DNA of 5,868 bases from an uncultured Lachnospiraceae bacterium (GTDB lineage: Bacteria; Bacillota; Clostridia; Lachnospirales; Lachnospiraceae): NCBI GenBank assembly GCA_902783935.1, contig CACZTA010000337.1, forward strand, positions 1 through 5,868, given 5' to 3'. The position numbers were made by a program, and so were the translations under genes. Below, in pieces: positions 1 to 4,978 of the stretch. The stretch's first letter is position 1, and each line of letters begins with the position of its first letter. The notes below the pieces were generated by a model that made no database searches, was not told the DNA's origin, and worked only from the letters and a program-made list of their open reading frames with translations.

Positions 1-1
1 C

Positions 2-244
2 ATATTCCCGTTCCACAGCGAAGCGGACGTGCTGTTCAACTCGTTCCATGTGTATGAGATATCGGTGCTGAAGAAATACGCGGATCCGCTCCTCGCAAAG
101 GTCTCAGTGGATGACCCGGTTTACATGGAAGCCCTGAGGATGAGGATGTTCCTGGGATTCTTCGATGAGATCGACGACGACACGTACATACCGGTAAATT
201 CGATCATAAGGGAATTCATAGGCGGAAGCATCTTTGTGGACTGA
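2..244 (+). CDS. udk: Uridine kinase / nucleoside kinase, C-terminal part (5' end outside window)
   Basis: The reading frame is open from the left edge and stops with TGA at 242-244, giving the last 80 residues of a longer protein. The end reads IPVNSIIREFIGGS, and an earlier stretch reads FNSFHVYEISVLKKYADPLL. Both are typical of the C-terminus of the long clostridial uridine kinase family, which has an N-terminal TGS/threonyl-tRNA-synthetase-like part and a P-loop phosphoribulokinase/uridine kinase domain. Such enzymes phosphorylate uridine and related nucleosides in the cytoplasm for pyrimidine salvage. The P-loop and catalytic residues lie upstream of the window, so activity cannot be judged. 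The GTG at 29 is only an internal codon, because the frame continues upstream with family-like sequence. The gene is followed after 35 bases by a hairpin terminator and has no visible link to the hydrogenase operon. The family call is from memory of the motif. The exact substrate is inferred. Confidence 0.8.
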   Translation: MFPFHSEADVLFNSFHVYEISVLKKYADPLLAKVSVDDPVYMEALRMRMFLGFFDEIDDDTYIPVNSIIREFIGGSIFVD

Positions 245-279
245 CAAGCGCCGTGTCATAAGATAATAATATGTAAGGA

Positions 280-309
280 AAAGGGGACTGCCGACCGGCA
301 GTCCCCTTT
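280..309. terminator. Bidirectional intrinsic terminator between convergent udk and dfx
   Basis: A 13-bp perfect stem (280-292 pairs with 297-309) closes a 4-base loop GACC. The stem starts with A:T pairs and has a GC-rich core, GGGGACTGCC. It lies 36 bases after the udk stop and 23 bases after the dfx stop on the other strand. Read on the minus strand, the stem is followed by TTTTCCTTACAT, a usable U-rich tail. Read on the plus strand the tail is only TTTG, made of the stem's own last bases. It is therefore probably stronger for dfx but can serve both genes. Confidence 0.85.
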
Positions 310-331
310 GATGTGCATGATGGTCCGTGCT

Positions 332-709
332 TTACAGCTCTGCCTTCCAAAGGCCGTGAAGTGTGCAGTATTCGTAAACCGCAACCGGTGTTTCGCCTTC
401 AGCTACCGCGAAAACTGCTTCCGGTTTGTCTTCCGGAGTGAGATAAGCCATGTGGAGGGCTTTGTCTGTTTCCAGAATTATGTTGGTGATGAAATGCACG
501 TCTGTCATCGGATGCTCAACGCTTCCGACTTTAACTTCGATAACGGAACCGTTTACCGTGACTGCGGGAACGTGTTTTTCTTTTGCGGCGTCAACGGTGT
601 TGGCCTCGAGAAGGTCCATCGGCTGTCCGCAGCATGACGGATCGCAGTGTCCTTTATGTCCCATAACGACTACTGTTCCGCATTTTGAACATTTGAAAAG
701 TTTAAGCAT
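332..709 (-). CDS. dfx: Desulfoferrodoxin / superoxide reductase (2Fe-SOR)
   Basis: The 125-residue product matches the two-iron superoxide reductase family in length and layout. Residues 1-35 form the desulforedoxin-like domain, with cysteines C7, C10, C26 and C27 for the rubredoxin-type Fe(SCys)4 centre. Residues about 38-122 form the catalytic domain, with ligands H46, H66, H72, C115 and H118 and the motifs AAKEKHVP, VEHPMT and YCTLHGLWK. E44 and K45, next to the first histidine, correspond to the conserved Glu-Lys pair near the active iron. The enzyme reduces superoxide to peroxide in the cytoplasm using electrons from rubredoxin or a similar carrier, without making O2. An extra cysteine, C22, sits in the N-terminal domain and is not a standard ligand. 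The start at 709 is set by AAGGAGG at 716-722 on the minus strand, 6 bases away. It is transcribed divergently from hypC, so any link to the hydrogenase is by position only. Confidence 0.95.
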   Translation of the reverse strand: MLKLFKCSKCGTVVVMGHKGHCDPSCCGQPMDLLEANTVDAAKEKHVPAVTVNGSVIEVKVGSVEHPMTDVHFITNIILETDKALHMAYLTPEDKPEAVFAVAEGETPVAVYEYCTLHGLWKAEL

Positions 710-742
710 AGTTTTCCTCCTTATATTTCAAATTGTGCCTTA

Positions 743-771
743 AGCATACAACGCGTTGCGGGTGTAGTCAA
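743..771 (-). promoter_or_regulatory. Proximal sigma-A-type promoter candidate for dfx
   Basis: Read on the minus strand, a -35 box TTGACT (766-771) is separated by exactly 17 bases from a -10 box TATGCT (743-748). The expected start near 736 would give a short leader of about 27 bases that includes the AAGGAGG site of dfx. Spacing and box quality are good. This is pattern matching only. Confidence 0.6.
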
Positions 772-799
772 CAGAGCTTGCAGACCCATTTTCGGCAGC

Positions 800-818
800 C
801 GGCTTCGCAAAGCAGCCG
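800..818. other. Small GC-rich hairpin in the dfx-hypC spacer
   Basis: CGGCT (800-804) can pair with AGCCG (814-818) around a 9-base loop. The heptamer GCAGCCG also occurs twice as a direct repeat (795-801 and 812-818). The block is much more GC-rich than the rest of the spacer. It has no T-run, so it is not a standard terminator. It would lie in the dfx leader if transcription starts at the distal promoter (845-872). No known riboswitch was recognised. Confidence 0.35.
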
Positions 819-844
819 CGCACTGTAATTTTCAGAAAGTTACA

Positions 845-872
845 ACTATAATATTTGTTTAATAAATGTCAA
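845..872 (-). promoter_or_regulatory. Distal sigma-A-type promoter candidate reading toward dfx
   Basis: On the minus strand, a perfect -35 box TTGACA (867-872) and a near-perfect -10 box TATAGT (845-850) are 16 bases apart. This is the best-matching promoter in the spacer. Transcription from about 838 would give dfx a leader of about 129 bases containing the GC-rich hairpin. The same bases carry a weak Rex-like dyad (855-872), so regulation is possible but unproven. Confidence 0.5.
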
Positions 873-884
873 TTATCGTATTGA
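869..884. repeat. Dyad TCAAT-N6-ATTGA in divergent promoter region
   Basis: A perfect 5+5 inverted repeat, TCAAT (869-873) and ATTGA (880-884), is separated by 6 bases. It overlaps the -35 of the minus-strand distal promoter and lies about 30 bases upstream of the plus-strand -35. The position suits an operator, but short dyads are common in AT-rich DNA. Confidence 0.3.
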
Positions 885-910
885 ATTGGGCTCGCAAATA
901 TGATAATCTT

Positions 911-940
911 TTGACAGTTATTTTTTTATCACAATTAAAT
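911..940 (+). promoter_or_regulatory. Promoter candidate for the hyp-mbh operon
   Basis: A perfect -35 box TTGACA (911-916) is followed after 18 bases by TTAAAT (935-940), a 4/6 match to the -10 consensus. The expected start near 947 would leave a leader of about 32 bases before the hypC ATG. An 11-bp perfect dyad CAATT-A-AATTG (932-942) covers the -10 box, so a repressor could act there. The spacer length is slightly long and the -10 imperfect, so the exact -10 is uncertain. Confidence 0.5.
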
Positions 941-978
941 TGGGTCTTTATGCGATAAAATCGGGAAATTTAGTTGCC

Positions 979-1260
979 ATGTGCCTTGCAGTGCCGTTAA
1001 AAATACGGGAAATCAATACAGAAACACAGGAAGCCTTAGTAGAGCGTGACGGAGTCAGCCGGACGGCGAGGATAGACCTCATCGAGGATCCGAGGATAGG
1101 GGATTACGTCATGGTCCACGCGGGCTTTGCTATTGAGAAGGTGGATGAGGCACAGGCGCTAGAGGATCTCGAAACGTTTGACGAATTCGAGCAGGCGATG
1201 AGAGAGATCGCAGCATCGGTAGAGGCCAGAGCCGCAGCAAAGGAAGGCAGCCTGTCATGA
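979..1260 (+). CDS. hypC: [NiFe] hydrogenase maturation chaperone HypC/HybG family
   Basis: The 93-residue product begins MCLAVPLKI, the family signature. Cys2 must become the N-terminal residue, because it binds the iron centre and HypD, so the start is the ATG at 979 and not the in-frame TTG at 940. The second signature, GDYVMVHAGFAI (41-52), includes conserved H47. HypC carries the Fe(CN)2CO precursor between HypD and the hydrogenase large subunit, here presumably MbhL, in the cytoplasm. The tail after about residue 65 is a charged, probably helical extension rich in Glu and Ala (FEQAMREIAASVEARAAAK). The ribosome binding site is poor: only GGGAAA at 963-968, 10 bases before the ATG. This is odd for the first gene of an operon and suggests modest translation. 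The gene ends in an ATGA overlap with hypD, so the two are likely translationally coupled. Confidence 0.95.
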   Translation: MCLAVPLKIREINTETQEALVERDGVSRTARIDLIEDPRIGDYVMVHAGFAIEKVDEAQALEDLETFDEFEQAMREIAASVEARAAAKEGSLS

Positions 1261-2276
1261 TACGGATCATGGAGGTTTGCGGCACTCACACGATGGAGAT
1301 CGCGAGAGCTGGCATCAAGAAAATGCTGCCGGAGGACGTGAAACTCATCTCGGGACCGGGATGTCCCGTGTGTGTGACACCGCAGGAGACGATAGACGCT
1401 GCGCTCGGTCTTGCGGATGACCCTGACGTGATAATAACCACATACGGCGACATGATGCGTGTCCCGGGTTCCGAGAAAGGTAACGATCTCAGGAGAAAAC
1501 GGGCGGGCGGATCGGATGTGAGAGTCGTATACTCGCCGATGGACAGCCTCGGCATCGCCGCGGAGAATCCGGACAAGCAGATCGTGTTTCTGGGAGTGGG
1601 ATTTGAGACAACGGCTCCGGGAACGGCGCTCACGGTAGGTGCGGCGGAGAAGGCCGGTCTGAAAAACTTCAGCGTCTTTTCGATGCTGAAAACGGTAGAG
1701 CCGCCGATCAGGCTGCTCGCGGAAGATCCGGAGTTCGCGGTAAACGGGTTTCTTTGTCCGGGGCATGTAGCTGTGATAATCGGTGAAGCCGGACTCAAAT
1801 TCATACCGGAGGAACTCGGCATCCCGGCGGTGATCGCGGGATTCGAGCCGGAAGAGATACTGCGCGCGGTCACGATGCTCGCGAGGCAGATCAGTAAAGG
1901 CGAACCCAGGCTCGAAAACGCGTATGCGAGAGTGGTAAGGCCTGAAGGAAATAAAAAAGCCCTGGAAGCTATAGAGAGATATCTCGTAAAGCGGGACGAT
2001 CTCTGGCGAGGGATGGGCATAATAGAACAAAGCGGGCTCGGGATCAAAAAAGAGTTCGCGGAGTACGACGCAGAGGCAAAGTTCGGTATACGGATCGAGC
2101 CGTCCGGACGAAGGACCGCCTGCCGCTGCGGAGAAGTAATAAGTGGAAAAATCGGACCGGAAGAATGTCCGCTTTTCGGATCGGCGTGCACCCCGGAAGA
2201 TCCTGAGGGACCGTGCATGGTTTCATCGGAGGGCGCGTGCGCTGCTGCATATCATTACAGAGACGGAGGGATATAA
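1257..2276 (+). CDS. hypD: [NiFe] hydrogenase iron-cofactor assembly protein HypD
   Basis: The 339-residue product carries the HypD signatures in order: MEVCGTHT with C8, GPGCPVCVTP with C36 and C39, GFETTAPG, GFLCPGHVAVIIG and PAVIAGFEP. The C-terminal Cys-rich block has C289, C291, C304, C311, C320 and C328 (CRCGEV, CPLFG, GPCMVSSEGAC). In the family, the first three cysteines act in redox chemistry and iron binding, and the C-terminal group holds a [4Fe-4S] cluster. HypD with HypC forms the scaffold where CN and CO ligands are placed on iron. The E. coli protein has its first motif cysteine near residue 41, whereas here it is at 8, so the N-terminal segment of about 30 residues is missing. 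The frame upstream of the ATG at 1257 shows no family-like sequence, so the short start looks real. AGGAAGG at 1241-1247, inside hypC, serves the start. The gene ends in a TAATG overlap with mbhK. Confidence 0.95.
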   Translation: MIRIMEVCGTHTMEIARAGIKKMLPEDVKLISGPGCPVCVTPQETIDAALGLADDPDVIITTYGDMMRVPGSEKGNDLRRKRAGGSDVRVVYSPMDSLGIAAENPDKQIVFLGVGFETTAPGTALTVGAAEKAGLKNFSVFSMLKTVEPPIRLLAEDPEFAVNGFLCPGHVAVIIGEAGLKFIPEELGIPAVIAGFEPEEILRAVTMLARQISKGEPRLENAYARVVRPEGNKKALEAIERYLVKRDDLWRGMGIIEQSGLGIKKEFAEYDAEAKFGIRIEPSGRRTACRCGEVISGKIGPEECPLFGSACTPEDPEGPCMVSSEGACAAAYHYRDGGI

Positions 2277-2671
2277 TGCAGGAGTATCGTAAATTTTATA
2301 TCACAAAGGACGAGGTCGTCCCCACCGCGCAGAAAATGCGCGACAACGGTGTGATCCTGGCGATGATCCACGGATATCTGAATGACGACGGGAAACCGAA
2401 TATCTCGTACGAATATCAGATAGAGGACAGGATCGAGTCCTACACGGTCGATGGTGAAGACACACTGCCGACCATTTCACACATCTATGATCTTGCGGCG
2501 CAGTGGCCTGAGCGCGAGATCTCGGAACTCATCGACATAACGTTCGAAGGACTCGACACTTCCAAGCGTCTCTTCATGCCTGAGTCCATGCTGGACGGAC
2601 AGGGACAGATATTTGTCACGCCGATGGAAGAACTCATTAAAAATACTCAGGTACACGACGAGGAGGTTTAA
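2276..2671 (+). CDS. mbhK: Mbh hydrogenase subunit K-like, NuoC/30-kDa-type protein
   Basis: The 131-residue product is a short relative of the complex I 30-kDa subunit (NuoC) and of MbhK/EchD. The recognisable block is residues 76-103: QWPEREISELIDITFEG followed by SKRLFMPE. It matches the NuoC pattern of Trp, Glu-Arg-Glu and a Leu/Asp segment followed by an Arg-Leu-hydrophobic-Pro stretch. No cysteine or cofactor motif is present. In group 4 hydrogenases this subunit is structural, packing against the large subunit on the cytoplasmic side of the membrane. The ATG at 2276 overlaps the hypD stop (TAATG) and has GGAGGG at 2265-2270, 5 bases away. An in-frame ATG at 2213 lies inside hypD and has no matching ribosome binding site, so it was not used. 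Only 2 bases separate it from mbhL. Here the NuoC and NuoD parts are separate genes, unlike E. coli HycE. The subunit letter rests on context and the NuoC match. Confidence 0.8.
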   Translation: MQEYRKFYITKDEVVPTAQKMRDNGVILAMIHGYLNDDGKPNISYEYQIEDRIESYTVDGEDTLPTISHIYDLAAQWPEREISELIDITFEGLDTSKRLFMPESMLDGQGQIFVTPMEELIKNTQVHDEEV

Positions 2672-2673
2672 TC

Positions 2674-3756
2674 ATGGGATACATAGTTCCGATAGGACCG
2701 TATCATCCGTCACTGGAAGAACCTGTTCACGCAAGACTTCATACAGAGGGCGAGATCATTACGGATTCCGAGATTTTCATCGGATACAACCACCGCGGCA
2801 TTGAGAAGCTCGCGATGCAGAAAAACATCATCCAGACGCTCGTCATGGTTGAGCGCGTATGCGGTATCTGCTCGCATTCGCACGCCATGACATTCGCGAT
2901 GACATGCGAGAGCATCGGCGAAGTCAAAGTGCCCAAGCGCGGCCAGTACATCCGCGTAATCATCGCGGAGCTCGAGAGACTTCACTCTCATTTCCTCTGG
3001 CTCGGCATCGCTCTCCACATCATCGGACACGATTCGCTCTTCATGCATTCGTGGGACGACAGAGAGCTTTGTATGGACGCTCTGGAAGAACTCACGGGCA
3101 ACCGCGTAAACTACGGTATGGTCACATACGGCGGAGCGAGACGCGACATCACGCCCGTTCAGTCTGACACAGTTCTCAAGATCCTGAACAAGCTGGAAGA
3201 TCTGAACAAAAGGCTCATCGACTTCTGCATGGCAGACAAGACTGTAGCGCTCAGAACACAGGGTGTAGGCGTCCTCACAACAGAAGACGCTCTCAGGATC
3301 GGAGCCATCGGTCCTCACGCGAGAGCATCCAACGTGCCCATCGACGTAAGAAAAGACGCTCCGTATTCGTGCTATGACGAGTTCGATTTCGAAAAGGCCG
3401 TATACCCGACAGGCGACGTATTTGCCCGCGTAGTCGTACGTCTTCTCGAGAACATCGAATCCATTAAGATCATCCGTCAGGCTCTGGCAAACCTGCCCAA
3501 GGGCCCGATCAACCTCGGCAACAAGATCCCCAAGATCAAGCCGGGAGAATACATGAACCGTCACGAGGCTCCGCGCGGACAGCTTTCCTACAAAGTCGTC
3601 ACGAACGGAACCGACAAAGTCAAGCGCGTATCGATCCACGTTCCGACGTTCAAGAACGCGCCGACCATCCCGACAATGCTCAAAGGCAACTCTGTTGCGG
3701 ACGCGGGTCTCATAATCGCCAGCATCGACCCGTGCTTCTCCTGCATGGACAGATAA
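2674..3756 (+). CDS. mbhL: Group 4 membrane-bound [NiFe] hydrogenase large (catalytic) subunit
   Basis: The 360-residue product starts with the NuoD-like PIGPYHPSLEEP, followed by GYNHRGIEK (37-45). It then has both nickel-binding pairs: ERVCGICSHSH with C63 and C66, and DPCFSCMDR with C354 and C357. NuoD and the sulfur-reducing Mbx/Mbs homologue lack the full set, so this is a true hydrogenase. It would hold the NiFe(CN)2CO centre and reduce protons to H2 with electrons from ferredoxin through FeS subunits not present in this window. The protein ends at R360, the residue after which maturation proteases normally cut (CxxCxxR/H), so there is no tail to remove. AGGAGG at 2661-2666 serves the ATG at 2674, with 7 bases between. 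Codon choice is visibly biased to C-ending codons such as ATC, CTC and CGC, unlike hypC and hypD, which suggests high expression. The hydrogenase class is certain. The Mbh (4d) subtype rests on the antiporter genes downstream. Confidence 0.95.
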   Translation: MGYIVPIGPYHPSLEEPVHARLHTEGEIITDSEIFIGYNHRGIEKLAMQKNIIQTLVMVERVCGICSHSHAMTFAMTCESIGEVKVPKRGQYIRVIIAELERLHSHFLWLGIALHIIGHDSLFMHSWDDRELCMDALEELTGNRVNYGMVTYGGARRDITPVQSDTVLKILNKLEDLNKRLIDFCMADKTVALRTQGVGVLTTEDALRIGAIGPHARASNVPIDVRKDAPYSCYDEFDFEKAVYPTGDVFARVVVRLLENIESIKIIRQALANLPKGPINLGNKIPKIKPGEYMNRHEAPRGQLSYKVVTNGTDKVKRVSIHVPTFKNAPTIPTMLKGNSVADAGLIIASIDPCFSCMDR

Positions 3757-3758
3757 AA

Positions 3759-4100
3759 ATGCATGAGCTGTCTATAGTAGAAGGCATTCTCGGCGCGGTA
3801 CTGCCGCAGGTCGAGAAGCACGGCGGCGGAAAGATCATCTCGATAAAACTCATGATGGGTGAGATGGCAGGAATAATTCCGTCGTGCGTGGAAGAGTATT
3901 TCGGGCTGATGTCAACAGGCACCATAGCGGAAGGCGCGCGGCTGGACATGGTAAAAGTCCCCGTTGCCATCAGGTGCAATGATTGCGGCTATGAGGGCGG
4001 AGTCGAAAGACACAGATACATCTGCCCGAGCTGCGGAAGCGCGAATTTCAGGATAACCGCCGGGAGAGATTTTTACATCGACTGCGTTGAAGTCGAGTAA
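3759..4100 (+). CDS. hypA: Hydrogenase nickel incorporation protein HypA
   Basis: The 113-residue product begins MHELSIVEGIL. The conserved MHE start, with His2, is the family's nickel site, so the ATG at 3759 is chosen over the in-frame TTG at 3732. A zinc-ribbon follows: CNDCG (C73, C76) and CPSCG (C89, C92). The end, GRDFYIDCVEVE, is also typical. Length is normal for the family. HypA delivers nickel to the large subunit, normally with the GTPase HypB, which is not in the window. The gene starts 2 bases after the mbhL stop and has no clear ribosome binding site (only GGA near 3746), so it probably depends on ribosomes arriving from mbhL. Its place directly after the large subunit gene fits nickel loading of MbhL. 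Confidence 0.95.
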   Translation: MHELSIVEGILGAVLPQVEKHGGGKIISIKLMMGEMAGIIPSCVEEYFGLMSTGTIAEGARLDMVKVPVAIRCNDCGYEGGVERHRYICPSCGSANFRITAGRDFYIDCVEVE

Positions 4101-4136
4101 GGCGGTACTGAAATCATATATTGAAAAACTTAATGG

Positions 4137-4150
4137 TGTCCCTAGGGACA
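4137..4150. repeat. 14-bp perfect palindrome in the hypA-mbhA gap
   Basis: TGTCCCTAGGGACA reads the same on both strands. It lies in the only sizeable gap (4101-4175) of the operon, 25 bases before the mbhA start. There is no T-run after it, so it is not a standard terminator. In RNA it could form only a 5-bp stem with a CTAG loop. A DNA-binding site, an RNA cleavage site or chance are all possible. Confidence 0.5.
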
Positions 4151-4163
4151 ACGTATCGGAAAA

Positions 4164-4170
4164 AGAGGTG
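4164..4170 (+). promoter_or_regulatory. Ribosome binding site deciding the GTG start of mbhA
   Basis: AGAGGTG ends 5 bases before the GTG at 4176. An ATG at 4174 is also in reach but is followed at once by TGA (ATGTGA), so it cannot start a protein. The GTG, in another frame, opens the 181-codon mbhA frame. Confidence 0.65.
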
Positions 4171-4175
4171 AACAT

Positions 4176-4721
4176 GTGAAAAAAACTAGTGTAGCAGGAG
4201 TGACCTCGACAGCCATTGTATGTTATTTGTTCTGGCTGTTCATTACAGGTCAGATAGTGGATATTTTCCGGGGGAAAGCATCCGCTCAGGTCCTGATCGT
4301 AGGCGCAATAGTCGCGATCGGCGCGGCCATTTTCAGCTCGCGTTTCTTTATCCATGAAAAAGCCGGATTCCTTTGGAACCCCGCGAGACTGCTCAATCTG
4401 ATCGCGTATTCGCTCGTGATCTTCCCGATCGAGCTCGTGAAGGCAAATGTAGACGTGGCGAAACGCGCGCTGTCCCCGAAGCTCCCGGTAAATCCGGGAT
4501 TCGTGAAGATCCCGTCGAAAGTCAAGTCAGAATACGGACAGGCAATGCTTGCCGATTCGATCACTCTGACACCGGGAACGATCACGATGGATATCACTGA
4601 AGAGGATGGACAGACGAACTATTACATCCACTGGATCGATGTTGCGTCTGAAGATCCGCAGGAAGCCGGCGAGGCCATTAAAGGCACGCTGGAAAAATGG
4701 GTAAGGAGGATCTGGGAATGA
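4176..4721 (+). CDS. mbhA: Mbh hydrogenase antiporter-module subunit A (MrpE/MnhE family)
   Basis: The 181-residue product has the MrpE layout: hydrophobic segments at about 7-30, 37-55 and 69-90, then a soluble C-terminal domain. The key signature, DSITLTPGTITMDI (127-140), is typical of MnhE/MrpE proteins, as is the WNPARLLNLIAY segment at 67-78. In Mrp antiporters and in Pyrococcus Mbh this small membrane subunit packs against the other small subunits in the ion-translocating arm. It has no known catalytic residues. The start is GTG at 4176. The stop overlaps the mbhB start (ATGA). It is the first gene after the 75-base gap, so a separate control point between the catalytic and antiporter parts is possible. 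By sequence alone it could also be subunit E of a stand-alone Mrp antiporter; linkage to mbhK-L favours Mbh. Confidence 0.88.
   Translation: MKKTSVAGVTSTAIVCYLFWLFITGQIVDIFRGKASAQVLIVGAIVAIGAAIFSSRFFIHEKAGFLWNPARLLNLIAYSLVIFPIELVKANVDVAKRALSPKLPVNPGFVKIPSKVKSEYGQAMLADSITLTPGTITMDITEEDGQTNYYIHWIDVASEDPQEAGEAIKGTLEKWVRRIWE
4703..4709 (+). promoter_or_regulatory. Ribosome binding site deciding the mbhB start
   Basis: AAGGAGG inside the end of mbhA lies 8 bases before the ATG at 4718. A candidate ATG at 4697 lies upstream of this site and would be inside the ribosome footprint, and the ATG at 4724 is 14 bases away. The 4718 start also makes an ATGA overlap with mbhA. Confidence 0.75.
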
Positions 4722-4978
4722 TTATGAACGAATTCGTATGGTTCGGGATCTGTTTCCTGGTCCTGGCCCTTTCGCTCCTCATCCGTCTCATCGGCGGACC
4801 GAGCGTAGTCGACAGAGCGATCGCAGCCGATGCTATCGACATCCTTGGCGATATGGCTCTGATCCTGTTCGCTCTTTACAGCGGCAGAAGCGTATTTCTT
4901 GATATAGCACTCGTCACAGCGGTACTCGGATTCATCGGATCCACTATCGTGGCGCGTTACCTGGAGGGCAAACTATGA
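4718..4978 (+). CDS. mbhB: Mbh hydrogenase antiporter-module subunit B (MrpF/MnhF family)
   Basis: The 86-residue product is a three-helix membrane protein (about 6-25, 36-54 and 60-81). It carries the MrpF signature RLIGGPSVVDRAIAADAI at 23-40, with G27-P28, D32-R33 and D38, followed by GRSVFLDIALVTAVLGFIGS (56-75) with D62. The buried acidic residues are characteristic of the family, in which they are thought to help ion movement. In Mbh it is one of the small subunits linking the antiporter arm to the hydrogenase. The ATG at 4718 is set by AAGGAGG at 4703-4709. The gene overlaps both neighbours by 4 bases (ATGA), pointing to coupled, roughly equal production with mbhA and mbhC. Length is normal for the family. 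Confidence 0.88.
   Translation: MIMNEFVWFGICFLVLALSLLIRLIGGPSVVDRAIAADAIDILGDMALILFALYSGRSVFLDIALVTAVLGFIGSTIVARYLEGKL

Noticed and set aside
308..743. Plus-strand open frames across the dfx gene (308-637, 450-743)
   Set aside because: The minus strand encodes a full-length desulfoferrodoxin with all iron ligands and a perfect ribosome binding site. The plus frames have neither.
846..860. PerR-like box upstream of dfx
   Set aside because: CTATAATATTTGTTT matches only 9 of 14 fixed positions of the PerR box, with the second half poor. The bases are better explained by the -10 box of the distal promoter and AT-richness.
1104..2218. Long open frames on the minus strand (1104-2030 and 1286-2218) across hypC/hypD
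   Set aside because: They are antisense shadows of hypD, which has complete family motifs. Their translations show no recognisable domain and are rich in Arg/Ser/Pro as expected for shadow frames.
2710..3639. 309-codon minus-strand open frame opposite mbhL
   Set aside because: Mirror frame of a C-ending, codon-biased gene. mbhL on the plus strand carries both nickel-binding motifs.
2674..3756. Large subunit as complex I NuoD or sulfur-reducing MbxL/Mbs
   Set aside because: Both CxxC pairs that hold the NiFe centre are intact (63/66 and 354/357). NuoD lacks them and Mbx lacks the full set.
4137..4150. Rho-independent terminator at the palindrome after hypA
   Set aside because: The possible stem is only 5 bp and no T-run follows; A-rich sequence follows instead.
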